A stretch of DNA of 64,000 nt from Monilinia fructicola (Eukaryota > Ascomycota > Leotiomycetes > Helotiales > Sclerotiniaceae), in contig VICG01000016.1 of the NCBI GenBank assembly GCA_008692225.1, positions 950,001 through 1,014,000 on the forward strand, written 5' to 3'. Of the stretch, positions 10,365 to 22,299 are shown piece by piece. The notes below the pieces were generated by a model. That model searched no databases, had not been told where the DNA came from, and worked only from the letters and a program-made list of their open reading frames with translations. Each line of letters starts with the position of its first letter. Positions within the stretch are counted from its first letter, which is position 1. A program made the translations under genes and the position numbers.

Positions 10365-12750
10365 TTGTAGATGTGCAATAGCGTCTTTGGTCGTATTTTC
10401 CATTGCTGTGATGGGAGTTGGGTCACGGTCGCAGAGCTGTTACTGCGAACTGTTACGTACTCAATCTTTGAGTCTGGATAATTGGCGGTAGGAGCTCTGG
10501 ATCGGGATACAACGCCCCCGTCCTGAATGAGGGTGCTAGGATCTGGGCTGCGGGGGAAGAATCTAGATGGGGGAAGAATCTAGATGCGCAACAAAGAAAA
10601 CGATTGTAGAAGGATTGCGATGCGATTTTGCTAGTGCCTCTTGGGTTCGGGCTCTCATCGACGGGGTCAGAACTGTCGAGTGCTATTTGAACACTTGATG
10701 GGAACACCCTTGGTACTTTGCAGATCTAGATGTGCAACACAACTCACTCAATGCGATGATTGGATGTTATCTGGGCCTTTCTTTGTCATTTGTTGTGGGG
10801 GCGACGAGTGCGTGGGATATTAGGCACAGGATAGCTTGAGACTAATTCATTGCTCTCGAAGCGTAATACGATAGACTAGATGGGAGAGAATGGGTTTACG
10901 CAGGGACTTTTAAAGACTTGTAAGGATGAGCTTGCCAATTTTGTACCTGTAGATTTGCAACAAATTGTATGCAGAGATTGTTATTGGCTTTCTTGTTGGA
11001 TGGTTGTGATGTTAGTGTGGGACTATTGCTGCTGTCTTGAATCGTGACAAAATAGATTGAACGATAGAAAATGGCTTTAAATAAGAATTTTAAAGACTTG
11101 CAAGCATCAGCCTGGTAATTCTGCACCTGTAGATGTGCAACAAATATGATTTGGGGATTGTGATTGGATTCATTTTGCATGGTTGTGATATTGGTATGGG
11201 ATTATTGAGGTTGTCTTGAGTCGTGATGAGAATCGGAGATGGACGGAGTGGGGGGATGTGTATGAGTACAGCACTATCTAAACACCATCCTCAGACTTGG
11301 AAGGACTCCCCTGTTAATCTGGGATCTGTAGATATGCAACAAATCCTACCTGGAGAGCCTATCTAGACTCTGTCTTGTGCGGAGAGTGTTAAGGCGACGC
11401 TGAGGATTCGTTTAGGGCTAAAATAGCTACTGTGGATCCATAAACGATGTACGTTAATGAGCAGAGCGAGAACTGACTGAAGACTTTCTGGGACTGAAGA
11501 CTTTCTGGGATTGCCCTGATAAATCTGAAATCTTAGATGTGCAACAGAATATATTCCGAGATAGTCATTACGCTGAGTTTGAGGGTTAAGGATATTCTAT
11601 GGGTTAGCTTGGAATTAGTTTGGCTACAAAGGTATCTATTATGAGCAGCTATAAGGATTAGCTGAAGACTTGTTGGGTTGCCCTTGCAAATCTGATATTG
11701 TAGATGTGCAACAAAATGTATTTCAAAAACACCATTACGTTTAATGTAAAGATTAAGAAGATTAGTTCGGAATTAGCCTGGCTGCAAAGTATTATCTTGA
11801 GCAGTTATGAGAATTAGCTGAAGACTTGTCGGGACCACCCTGGTAATTTGAATTGTATAGATGTGCAACAGGATATATTGCAAAAATGCCATTACATTTA
11901 ATGTAAAGATTAAGAAGGTTCTAAAGATTAGCCTGGAATTAGTCTCGCTAGCTACAAAGGTATCTGTTATAAGCAGCTTTGAAAATTAGTTGAAAACTTG
12001 CCAGGATTGCCCTGGTAATTTGAAGTGTATAGATGTGCAACAGAAAATGTCTTCAGAACATTATTGGACTTGGTGTAATGTAAGTATAGGGCTAAGGATA
12101 TTCTAGGAATTAGTTTAGCTGTAGAGATACTCGTTATAAGCAATTAGCTGAAGACTTGTTAGGATCACCCTGATAATTTGGATTGTATAGACGTGCAACA
12201 GAAAATGTCTTCAGAACATTATTGGACTTGGTGTAATGTAAATATATAGGGCTAAGGATATTCTAGGAATTAGTTTAGCTGTAGAGATACTCGTTATAAG
12301 CAATTAGCTGAAGACTTGTTAGGATCACCCTGATAATTTGGATTGTATAGACGTGCAACAGAAAAATGTCTTCAGCACATCATTGGATTTGATGTGATTT
12401 AGCTATAGAGCTAAGAAGATCCTAAGGATTAGTTTGGAATTGGTTTGGAATTGGTTCTGCTACAGAGATACTTGTTATAAGCAATTAGCTGAAGACTTGT
12501 TGGGACCACCCTGGCAATTGAATTCTGTAGATATGCAACAGATATCAAACAATGTATCCCAAGAACCTTGTTGAGCTTTATGTGACTCAGTGATGGGGTT
12601 AAAAGGGCTCTAAAGATTAGTTTGGAATAAATCCAATAACGAATATGCCACTAAAGATATCGAAAGTTCCGTAGTAAGCAGCTATAAGAAATAAGCTGGA
12701 GACTTGTCAGGACCACCCTGGTAATTCAATTATGTAGATGTGCAACAAAA
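10365..12750. repeat. Tandem array of about 14 diverged 146-223 bp units with core TAGATGTGCAACA
   Basis: A 13-base core close to TAGATGTGCAACA recurs at 10368, 10581, 10727, 10950, 11130, 11329, 11534, 11701, 11858, 12030, 12188, 12348, 12528 and 12735, always in the same orientation. From about 10690 rightwards it is preceded by a block resembling GACCACCCTGGTAATTTGA, and further upstream by TTAGCTGAAGACTTG and TTTGGAATTAG. Spacing is 146-223 bases. Units 12043-12200 and 12201-12360 differ by only a few bases, while the leftmost units share little beyond the core. No frame stays open through the units. It fits no named satellite, SINE or snoRNA family that I know. Confidence 0.8.
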
Positions 12751-15700
12751 GTGCTTGTGGCTGGAATAAATGGCAGTGGAAAGAGTGATCATTAGTGAAT
12801 TCACATAAGTGATAAGAGTCATGGATGTAGATCTCACCCAGCAACCTTCCAAGGTTATTGCTATGAAGCTATGAGCTTCATCAGAAACAAAAATACTGGA
12901 GAATAAAAGGGAGACGTGAATGGAAAGTGAATGTAGATCCAAAAAAGCTGTATTAAAAAGACAGAATTCACTGACTATTAGACAGTTTTCAAGTACGTTT
13001 ACTATGTCCAATCAAAAATCGAACTTGCAAGCTAATCAATCATAGGGTTAGCGAAGCGAGTCTTGGCACTATACGATCGTTAAAATTCCTTCATCTTTTG
13101 ATACCAATCTTTCCCATTCCAACTAATTTAAACTGCAGTCATACTCCAGTCTTGACAATTCCTGTGTCTCCTCTCCGATTCTCCTTGATCCCCCTGAACT
13201 TGAGAATTGCACCAAGTCAATAGAAACGTCCGTCACCACAGCCGTATTCAATATAATATTTAAATACCATCCTGATTCATTTCTTATTTACTTTCTTCTT
13301 TTTTCAACAACCCCTTATAATTTCTTCGTCCGAGTAAAGAATTTATAATCTATCGCTCTGCCCTTATGCAAAGTTGAAAAGCCGCTCCCTAAAGGATGAG
13401 TTCGATCCTCTAGATGGAGAGATTGAGTGTAAAGGGAAAGGGTATGGAATTAGAATCTTGAGTGATGGCTGTGACACAGAAATATAGAGATACAAAAATA
13501 TAATCGAATTCTGCATTCATCAATCATTATCTAAGAGAGGCCTCTTTTGACGCAGTGAAATAGAGTAGAATTTGCGCAAACATGACAATAGGAGAGTTTA
13601 CGCCTTGCTAAATACAGTAGAAGATAACATCATGTTATTACATAACACGAATTGAGAGCCGAAGATGTATCTACCTAAATTATCATAGTATGTAACGGTA
13701 ATGCAGGCTTTCGCCAATAACTATAACGTTCAAGTAGAAGTATTTAAAATTAGGACGTAAAAATACGGCATCCTAATCAACGAAATCTTTGTTTTGTATC
13801 ATTTTCATGATTTTCGCACCACAGCACAAATCTCAAGCATTAAACTTACAGCACAATGCCAGGATACCTCTTATCCAACTTCTCCTGTCCCTTTTCCCTT
13901 CCTCTTCACCCGACGACACGGAAGGATTAGGAATTTCTACAAGAAGAGAGAAAGACATTATCTCGAGACTCGTGTAAAACCAGCAGGGGAAACTAGATTA
14001 CCTATCATGACCCGAGGAGCCCATTCAAAAGGCCAAGGACGGGGTCGTCATTTTGAGATTCAATCATCAACACTCACAGACAACGGATGATATGTTGCAG
14101 TACGATATCATTCAATGCTAGCAAGATCCAACATACTTGTCAAAACACCCAGTAGGCAAGTCAAAAGTGTTGTGGCGCGTAGCATATTATTTCGTATCTG
14201 AATTGAACCACACCATCGAGAGCAGCAGGAAGATCAAGACCTTTTCCAGTAAAAGACGACGAGAAAGATATCTTCATGAGGTCATGAATAAAAACCCAAT
14301 GGTAAATCCTCTATCACAAGATCTAGAAGACTAAGAAGTGTATTGAGTGCAATTTGCAGTTCGATTTTCTGTAATACGTTGTCCGGATTCCTGGAGAACT
14401 GGATTTAATTGGTGGATTGTTACTTCAGGTGCTCTCTTCACGGCGTCTTCGAAATTTGATGATGCGATCTTTCGTTGCGTGCACCCATAAAGATTCCTCT
14501 TATGATGACTGTTGTACCTCGTTTTTCCAACAACTTTATTTTCATCTTCATCGCAGTCAATGTGGCAGAGGACTAGGATCATATCAAAGAGTGTTCAGGC
14601 ATTCTTTTCCACCGTATAATACTTCTGACTTTCGATGATCTAGATCACTTGAGAGGCGATTCCTCTAATACAATGAGAGCAATCATGCCTATAATACTTA
14701 GAGAATCATCATTATAGGCGAAGAAGTATTGGGAGATGCGTCGTTTCGAGTATGGCTTGTCTAAATTGCTCACCCACATTCACATCCCACACGACAGGAT
14801 AAAAAGGTTCAGCAATGCAGGCCAATAACTGTAACCAGCAAAACAGAGAAAACAACACAATGTCCTCACGTGAGCTTTTGATGAAACACAATGATTGATA
14901 GTCATTCTGTTTCATCTATACTCGAAGAACTGTATGACGAAAAGCCAGCACAAAAAGCACGGAACCTATTGACAATGATCCCTGCATCAACCACATGATT
15001 TTTCGAACAACATTACTATACAGTCAACGGCCCGCGACTTGTGAGTGCAGTATTGGTTTTAATACGGTGGTGCGGTAAATAAGAACCCGAGTCTGCTTCA
15101 TGACAGTGGACATTGATAATCTTCCAAGTCCACCCGTAGCAAGAATTGAGATGAAAAAGGTAGCCTTCACAAGTGCCCTTCTATATAATCCCTTCTATAT
15201 AATGAAAGATCAAAAACTTGTTACCCAGAGAATGACCCAACAGCACCTCGATAAGTTGTAGCTCCGGGGGCCTACCATACATGTGGCATGGAAATCAATT
15301 TTGGAGGAACAATATCTTGTTATTACGAAGAAGCACTTGGGTTGTAAAGCCCTGTGAGAGTTCAAGGGCACTAGATTATAGAGCATGAAACTTCACACAT
15401 CCGATATTAATATAAGCCTAATATATCCTAGACTTGAGTTGTGCATTCCTTACATTGTTTTGGTTGATATCTTTATGCCATAGCATTAGAATATCTTTAG
15501 ACTTTACCAACCATTCGTCAGATATTATGCCCCAAACATTATGCAGATCATGATATGCATAGCAATTTACCAGAGCAACTAAAGGTAGTTCGTATTGGTA
15601 ATTTCGAGATAGATATCATTATGTTCTGACCTCTAATCAACTCGAATCATTGCATTGACCAAATTCGAGAGACCAGAAAATGTGCGGGTGATTTGAAACC

Positions 15701-15871
15701 TGTACAATTACGTCCTTACGGTGAAGTTCCTACGAGTAATATAATTCCCATTGGTATACACCGCAACTCTATACTTCGAAAAAGTGTGAACAAATCCGAT
15801 GTTGGTATAAAATAAGGGGCGAGAAGTTCGGGTATATAGTAGGAGGTGAAATATATTATGGAAGCTCAACT
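12751..15871. other. Three kilobases without a supported gene
   Basis: Only short, unrelated open frames are present (for instance 13794-14090 and 14137-14334), with no recognisable domain, signal peptide or consistent intron pattern. Composition is moderately AT-rich but not RIP-like. The region between the repeat array and the ketoacyl synthase gene therefore reads as plain intergenic DNA or unrecognisable relic sequence. Confidence 0.45.
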
Positions 15872-17277
15872 CTATTTTCTTCCATCGTATTTTGAAAAGG
15901 CTAGTGAAGCATTTGTGCCGCCAAATCCGAAGCTATTAGATAGTGAAACTTTAACTTCTTTCTCTTGTGCCGAGAAAGGAATATAATTAGATTTCATATT
16001 TTCATCTGGGTTGTGTAAATTGAGTGTGGGTGGAAGGATATTCTAAAACAAAGTCAGCAATCATGATATTGCATACAAATGCCATACTGTACCTCTTTCA
16101 CGGCTAATATTGAGAAAATAGCTTCCACAGCACCAGCAGCACCTAAAAGATGTCCAATTGCACCTTTCGTACTACTAACTGCAATTTGACTTGAGGATTG
16201 AACCCCTTCATCCCCAAGCATTAATCTAGTGATGGCTGCATTTTCGGCGGCATCACCTAGAGGTGTACTTGTAGCATGAGCATTAATGTAGTCGACTTCC
16301 CGTGGGGCAATTCCTGCATTTTTGAGGGCTCTTTTCATAGCTAAAAATGCGCCAGCTCCATCTTCTTTTGGAGCCGTAATATGATGTGCGTCACCACTAC
16401 AACCATATCCACGAACTTCAGCATATATTTCAGCTCCTCGAGCCTTGGCATGTTCCAACTCCTCCAATACAACAACTCCAGCACCTTCTGCAATCACAAA
16501 GCCACATCTATCTCGATCGAAAGGACGGGAAGATGATTCAGGATTGTCGTTGTATCTTCGAGCAAGTGAACGAGCTTTTGCAAAGCCGGCAAAAGCCAGT
16601 GGATGTATACAAGATTCAGAACCACCAGCTATCATAACATCTGCATCGCCAAAAGCAATAAATCGAGATGCGTCACCGATTGCATGTGCGCCAGTTGTGC
16701 AAGCAGTTGTTACTGCATGGTTCGGTCCTTCAAACCCATATTTCATTGAGATATGACCTGCCGCTAGGTTTATGAGTAGTTTTGGTACGAAGAAAGGGGG
16801 GACACTGATTTGTAGCCCTAGAAAACATTTCAATGAATATTTTCAAAGAAAACTGAAGATAAATTACCATTGTGTGGAATAATTATTGCTCGCTGTATAT
16901 AGTTCATCCAAACCTCCAATGCCACTACCAAGGCAAACACCCGTAGATTCTTTATCCTCTTGTTTCTGTGGTTTCCATCCAGCATCTCTAAGCGCCATTT
17001 CCGTGGCTGCAATTGCGTACTGTGTAAATTTGGCCATTCTTGAGTCTTCTCCTTTCTCTAACCAATCCGAAGGTCGCCATGAATCTTTTGCTTCATCACC
17101 AGACGGTACAAGCCCAGCAATCGTGCTGGGAAGGCTTTCTAGCTGTGATGGTTCAAAATAATTCGGAGGAAGTGAAACTATGCCACATTTTCCAGCAAGG
17201 AGTCGACTCCACGTTGGCCGAATCCCCACACCTAATGGTGTTATAGCACCAAGGCCTGTTACTACGACGCGTCTCAT
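15872..17277 (-). CDS. Mitochondrial-type beta-ketoacyl-ACP synthase (KAS II / CEM1 family)
   Basis: Three exons on the minus strand, 17277-16868, 16804-16093 and 16042-15872, give about 430 residues, close to yeast Cem1 and bacterial FabF. The protein starts [16 protein letters not shown]. The catalytic Cys is at about residue 172 in [10 protein letters not shown]; one catalytic His lies in HATSTPLGD and the other in [12 protein letters not shown]. The C-terminus has the expected GFGGTNASL. These residues carry out decarboxylative condensation of malonyl-ACP in type II fatty-acid synthesis, which in fungi is mitochondrial and feeds lipoate production. The 63-nt first intron uses a CAG acceptor at 16806-16805, because the nearer CTAG would break the frame. 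An in-frame ATG 40 codons upstream (17397) could add a targeting presequence. Confidence 0.9.
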
Positions 17278-18109
17278 GGTTGAAGCATTATGATGAATTA
17301 TATCGTGAGGATTGATTGATAAACTGATAGGATACGAAAAATGACCGGCCGAGTCGGCCGACACGGCCGCATTCATTAGTAAGCACTGACCTCTCACACG
17401 ACATCTTTACAATGACGGAGAACCTCCAGCTACTCGGCGGCACTTATAAGGTTGTACGAAGTACTCAAGTACTAGGTAGCTGATTCCATAATGGTTCCTT
17501 TTATGGAATTGAACTTTTTATCTCATCAAGAGGAAGTTATATGCCTCACAGCAGAAGTCTTATATGACAATAATCTTATTCAAACAGCATTTTCGTCGAT
17601 GATTACACCAGCTACATTCGAATCGAGAACTTAGAATGACTATTCTTAACCGATTGAGATGTCAGGGGCTTCCTGACTATTCACAACCTTTCCTAGTATT
17701 GATCCTCACACATATCGATACCTTCATCCGGATTCTCAGATCTCAGATGCCGTATCTTGTCTGTATGTAGATCATGCAATCCTTTCTCCACGCATGGTTT
17801 GTAATCGGTTGTAGAATTATGACATTTGTCTTGATGAGTTTAGAATTTTCCTCTTTCTTCCTTAAGCCTGTTTTGCCATGTATGTCATGACTCAAATACA
17901 AAAGATCGAAAGTCCAAAGAAGTACTGCATGTGCTATTCACGTGTTATCTCTTTTGGAGATTTCGAGGTTAGAAGTTGATGATATTGATGATAATCAACC
18001 TCTTAAATCTCTCTTGATTAAGTAGATGCATATGCAGCGGCTCAGCGGCTCATGTATACCCTTCTCGTACACTGCTTCCTCCATTTTTTTGTTTTCTTCA
18101 ATGGCAGCC

Positions 18110-18225
18110 AAATTATCCTTTTCCTCTTTCTTTTCCCCTTCTTCTTCCTTTTCCTCTTCCTTTTCCTCTTCTTTTCCTCTTTCTTTTCCTTTTCCTCTTC
18201 CTCTTCTTCCTCATCTCTATCCCAG
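18110..18225. repeat. Polypyrimidine tract of CTTTTCC/CTTCTT units
   Basis: About 115 bases in which the + strand is almost entirely C and T, built from irregular TCCTCTTCCTTTT-like units. It gives meaningless Phe/Leu/Ser-rich or Lys/Glu-rich translations on the two strands. It is simple sequence capable of forming triplex-type structures; no gene is implied. Confidence 0.85.
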
Positions 18226-19019
18226 ATTGTCTTGCTTTTACGAAAACACTGGGGAGCCCCCCTTGTCCTGTTTTTCTTAAATATCTGCCCAATCCGGGTA
18301 TTCTTTATAATAAGGGATACTGGTGGAACACCTTTCATCTGTTGATTTAGTAGTAGAAGTATACTGATTAAAGTCTATAGGCTAGCATCATTCATACTAT
18401 CTAAGAGCCTTAGCTCGTTATTATGTGATATAATACGGCACCCGGGCAGTCTTGGATGCCTCATGTCTTCCCTTTAGCGGTCCATCAAAATTGCCAAATT
18501 AGCTCATCTCAAGCTTTAATCCTCCGTTCTTATCGTCTCAATACGTCATGTACATAATGATTGCAGCTCAAGTCAAGGACTGTAATATTGCGCAACAATG
18601 GAATGCAGCTTCGATTGCACTTACCGAGACGCGATATACCTGCATTGGCTATTGCCCAATAATTTGATGATCTGGACCAACAAGTATTGGCGGGACACAT
18701 GATAAAGTTGAATCGACATGACCAACAGTTGAACATACCTTTGTCTCCAAAATACTTCGGATGTGTCATGTTTGAATTTATGACAGAGTTTGACGGGAGT
18801 GTAACATTTGTTGAAGGGGGATGTAATCAAAAAATAGGAACAGGTCTCGGAACAAGTATATTATCTTAACACACCCATCACAATCCTCTGCTATTTGTCC
18901 AGCACGTGTTGATCTCATTACATCACCTACATTGTTAAGATATAATCTCAAACAAGCACAACCATTCATCGACAAACACGCCAAACGCGAAATAAGTAGA
19001 GCAAAACCGGCACCTTGTG

Positions 19020-19112
19020 GTGTAGCGGTAACTACAGGAGTGACACGCCGGATCGTAATAAATCCCCGCGGGGGTTTCCCTACCGCAGCCCCCCAGGGAG
19101 GGTGAGCGGTAG
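19020..19112. other. GC-rich island with nested inverted repeats
   Basis: Within AT-leaning DNA, this stretch contains a GTAG/CTAC hairpin (19022-19035), the perfect palindrome CCCCGCGGGG (19064-19073), and a 7-bp stem CTACCGC/GCGGTAG (19080-19086 with 19106-19112) closing a C- and G-rich loop. It resembles a structured RNA or a tRNA-derived fragment (GTGTAGCGGTAA is A-box-like), but there is no intact B box and no cloverleaf. Its function is unknown. Confidence 0.4.
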
Positions 19113-20753
19113 GTTTTTGCTTCTCTGATTGACAGCTCTGTTTATAATGTATCAAGCTCCCCTTGCTTGCTGTTCCTTTTAAATTAGACAGATTTGATAA
19201 TTGTAAGGTGAAGATTTCGGAGTGGAGTAGAGTGGATTAGACAGGCGAGGCGAGGCGAGAAGGGACAAAAGTGGGGCTGTGACTTGTTTACTTCAAAGTG
19301 AGGGATGAGTTGGGAACATAATATCACATAATCTTTTTTTCTATCTGGACTATACTTAGGTTCGGAAAGGCTAAACTTACCTAGGTAGCATAAACAAATA
19401 AACTCATGTTCCTTTTCAATCGAAACTAAGCTGGTATAGCACATGCCAGCGTTTCTTTGATATCTAACTTTGCAATCGGTTCGTTGACGTATAAAGTTTC
19501 AATCAGATTTACATCTTGAAGCAGGCGACGAAGAGATCGGAGTAGGTCGGATCCTCTGTATATCTCCGGTAAACTGATGTGAATATTGCATCTATATACT
19601 TCTTTACGGCGTTGCGTATGGCTAGGGACAAAAGAGAGAATGGAGCATGGTGAGGAAGATATAAATTGAGAGGGAAAGAGGGCAATGGGTGTAGGATTGG
19701 AAAGGAAATCGTTCTTGATTTTTATCACCTGATTATTGAACCTCTAACTTGAAGAATTCATGCAATATAGTGTTGTTAAAAGTCTGAAACATTCAAATCT
19801 CTTTGTGACTATAAGCTGATGGAATATCTATTCACAGCATTTCCTATCCTCACTTCTGCCCCTGGGCTTCATTTTCCTCCTAATTACATCATGAGAGCTC
19901 ATCTCCTCTTGGAGGCATGTATCTATAGATTTGGATTTGTATTGTGAAGAATCTTAGAGGTTACATCTCTCAAATTACCATTCAATCGTGCTCTGAAAGT
20001 GTATGCCTGTATTGCAGAAAAGTACTCTGGCTTTTGAGGCTAATAGGGAAAGTTTTGTGCTCGGTTCAGGGGTAATAAGATATTCTTTTCCCAAAGACTA
20101 TGTAAGTAAATGACACGTCTAACAGATTTCACACTCGTTATGCGACGTAGAAGAAGCCAAGATATTTCATTGTAGAGGAGATGAACGGAAGGATTGTATG
20201 ACAGCCAATATATACAATTTCAATCTCCCAATTGGGAGTTTTATGATCTCAGAGGGAAGCGTATGATGATCCACTCCTACCTAAATTCTTATTGGAAAGG
20301 GCTACCTGCTGTTATTTCACATCAGGTAGCAGATCTAGGCCATTCTTTCAGATTGATGTTAATTAGTAATGTTAAGTGAGAGTGCATCCTCTTTTGGAAA
20401 TTCGAACCAAGAAGGTGCATTTGGAGATAACTATAATTAGGATTTGTATTATCTCATCATAAGTTCTCTCTCAATCCCATGTTTTCTCCTCAACAATCTC
20501 TTAAACATCATACATCTTTCCTTCGTCGCAACTATCCTCATCATAATTCATCTCTTGACCAGATATATTTTTCTTCGGTACATCTCTGCACGTTTTTACT
20601 TAGGAGAGGTCAGCATCAACATGAGCCCATGAAACCAATAGCCATCTAAACAGACGAAGGGTAGCAGTATCACCTCGTCGTATCATTACCGTCAAAAAAA
20701 TATAACTCGGCTCAAACATCAGCTCCCACCATCTCTCGATTTCAAGAACAACC

Positions 20754-21246
20754 ATGACGATGCGTCCACGTCCTATGCGTACACGTCGCGAAGTGGTTTT
20801 CGAAAAGAGAAGTCCTGAAAGCCATGGGATGGGGAAAACACGAGGGTTTCCGCTTAAAAAGGTGGCTCGATAAAAGTGCCAAAAGGTCGTTCCTCGAGTT
20901 TAAGCGCCGGAATTCACGCAGACACCGCATAAATTCCTATGGCCCAAGAAACGCAGTTCCCATTATGGAAAGAATGCATCAGCAAGATCCCTATGGCTGG
21001 TGGGTCGCGTTTATATCTATACACGGAAGAGTTCTCAGTCTTCGTTGCAAACAGCGTGAGTATTGGATGTGGTTCTCGTATGGCTTGGTGGTCGCAGAGG
21101 AAATCTCTGGGGCAGTCTGGCATAATACTCACGCGGAGAATTTTGCCATCGACGCATACAAGAGATCACAAACTATTTTACGATACATGTTGAATAAATC
21201 GTACTCCTTTGAGAAAAAGAATTACCTGGCAGCTATAGAGTTTTGA
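20754..21246 (+). CDS. Possible small hypothetical protein
   Basis: An ATG in good context (AACAACCATGACG, 20754) opens a 39-codon Arg-rich frame. A second ATG at 20824, in another frame, opens 140 codons rich in Arg, Lys and aromatic residues (for example DPYGWWVAFISIHGRV), ending at 21246. The two would need to be joined by a frameshift. Nothing in either is recognised. The longer frame may be chance or a decayed gene, so this is recorded only as a candidate. Confidence 0.2.
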
Positions 21247-21403
21247 TGGATGCAAAGGAATCACTCAGCGTACAAAAATAATCAGCAAGTAATACGATAA
21301 TTAAAAACAGCTTGATTTTTCAACTCAATTTGAGCATGGAATTGCCAAACATTCGTCTTTGTCCAAACATTGAAGCATTTATATGAATTCCAACTTTAAA
21401 TCC

Positions 21404-21436
21404 TGCCACCCTGGTAATTGTGAGATATCAACAAAG
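21404..21436 (+). repeat. Stray degenerate copy of the 10-12 kb repeat core
   Basis: The segment reads TGCCACCCTGGTAATTG followed by TGAGATATCAACAAAGG. It matches the conserved block of the tandem array (ACCACCCTGGTAATTGAA...GATATGCAACAG) with a few changes and a short deletion. It lies about 8.7 kb from the array, in the same orientation, and no neighbouring unit is visible. Confidence 0.5.
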
Positions 21437-22299
21437 GGATCATCACAGTACGGTTGATATAGTTTACAATCCAGAACACTGAATTCATTGACAATGACGA
21501 GAAAAAGAAAAAATTGAAACAAGACAGACCACAGGATTACACACAATAAGAACCTTTCGTGTGCCGTTATATACTAAAAGCCTTTGACATCCGCCATTAT
21601 TTATTCTTCTCACAGAGCAAAAAGTGTTTCCTCCACATGATCTGGCTAATCACCATCATGGTTCGCGAAAATCGCTGTATGATCTCTCGGTTCGCAGTCT
21701 GGCATTTCCCGAAAAAACCCAAGAATTTGCTTTGATGTCACAAACGACCTCGGGAAGCAATATTATGACTCTTCAAACAAGTAGCCGAATGAAATCAAGG
21801 TCGCTGGTTCGTGAACGATACGTTCAAATTGTGCCGAGATCCTGGAGCATGGCTCATTTTGTTGCCGCGACTGGTGATCCCCACACTGCCTCGAAACCTT
21901 ATTTCTCGCTAGAACCCCTGTCTTGCTAGGAGTATGGGTCAGCACTCGCAGTGATGGGATGGCATTCTTGAAGTACAGAAGAGTCGATGAGATATTTGAG
22001 GCTCACGAGCTCGAAAGTATTGTATTCTCACAGTGCGAAAGAGAAGTTTGCGGTGGTAGATGCTAGCTATGACGGCCCAAGACTTTCTTTTGTCAAGGTG
22101 GTACGAATGATATGTGTTTAATAATGAGATAACTTGATGGGGTGAAGAGCGCACTGTCGAGATCTCTTCTGCCTATCTGACTGTGGCAGCATACGAGCTT
22201 TGTCTTGACGTGAGGATACACGGCGAGCCATCCTCAGATTTCCGGTATCTCTTTCCCGACTGCTGAGTTTCTGCGCGAGGCTCATCTGGAAGCACAAAT

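Larger units (their letters stand above)
17398..20753. other. Gene-poor interval
   Basis: No reading frame here carries a recognisable motif. The interval contains the 5' side of the ketoacyl synthase gene, a polypyrimidine tract (about 18110-18225), a GC-rich hairpin island (about 19020-19112), and otherwise ordinary AT-leaning sequence. A weak resemblance to the 10-12 kb repeat core at about 18575-18595 was judged too short to call. Confidence 0.5.

Noticed and set aside
10896..11180. Minus-strand frame spanning two repeat units with repeated HLQVQN-type text
   Set aside because: The protein repeat only mirrors the DNA repeat, and the frame closes in the other units.
18570..18600. Possible stray copy of the 13-base repeat core (GTAATATTGCGCAACA)
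   Set aside because: The match is too short and lacks the preceding conserved block.
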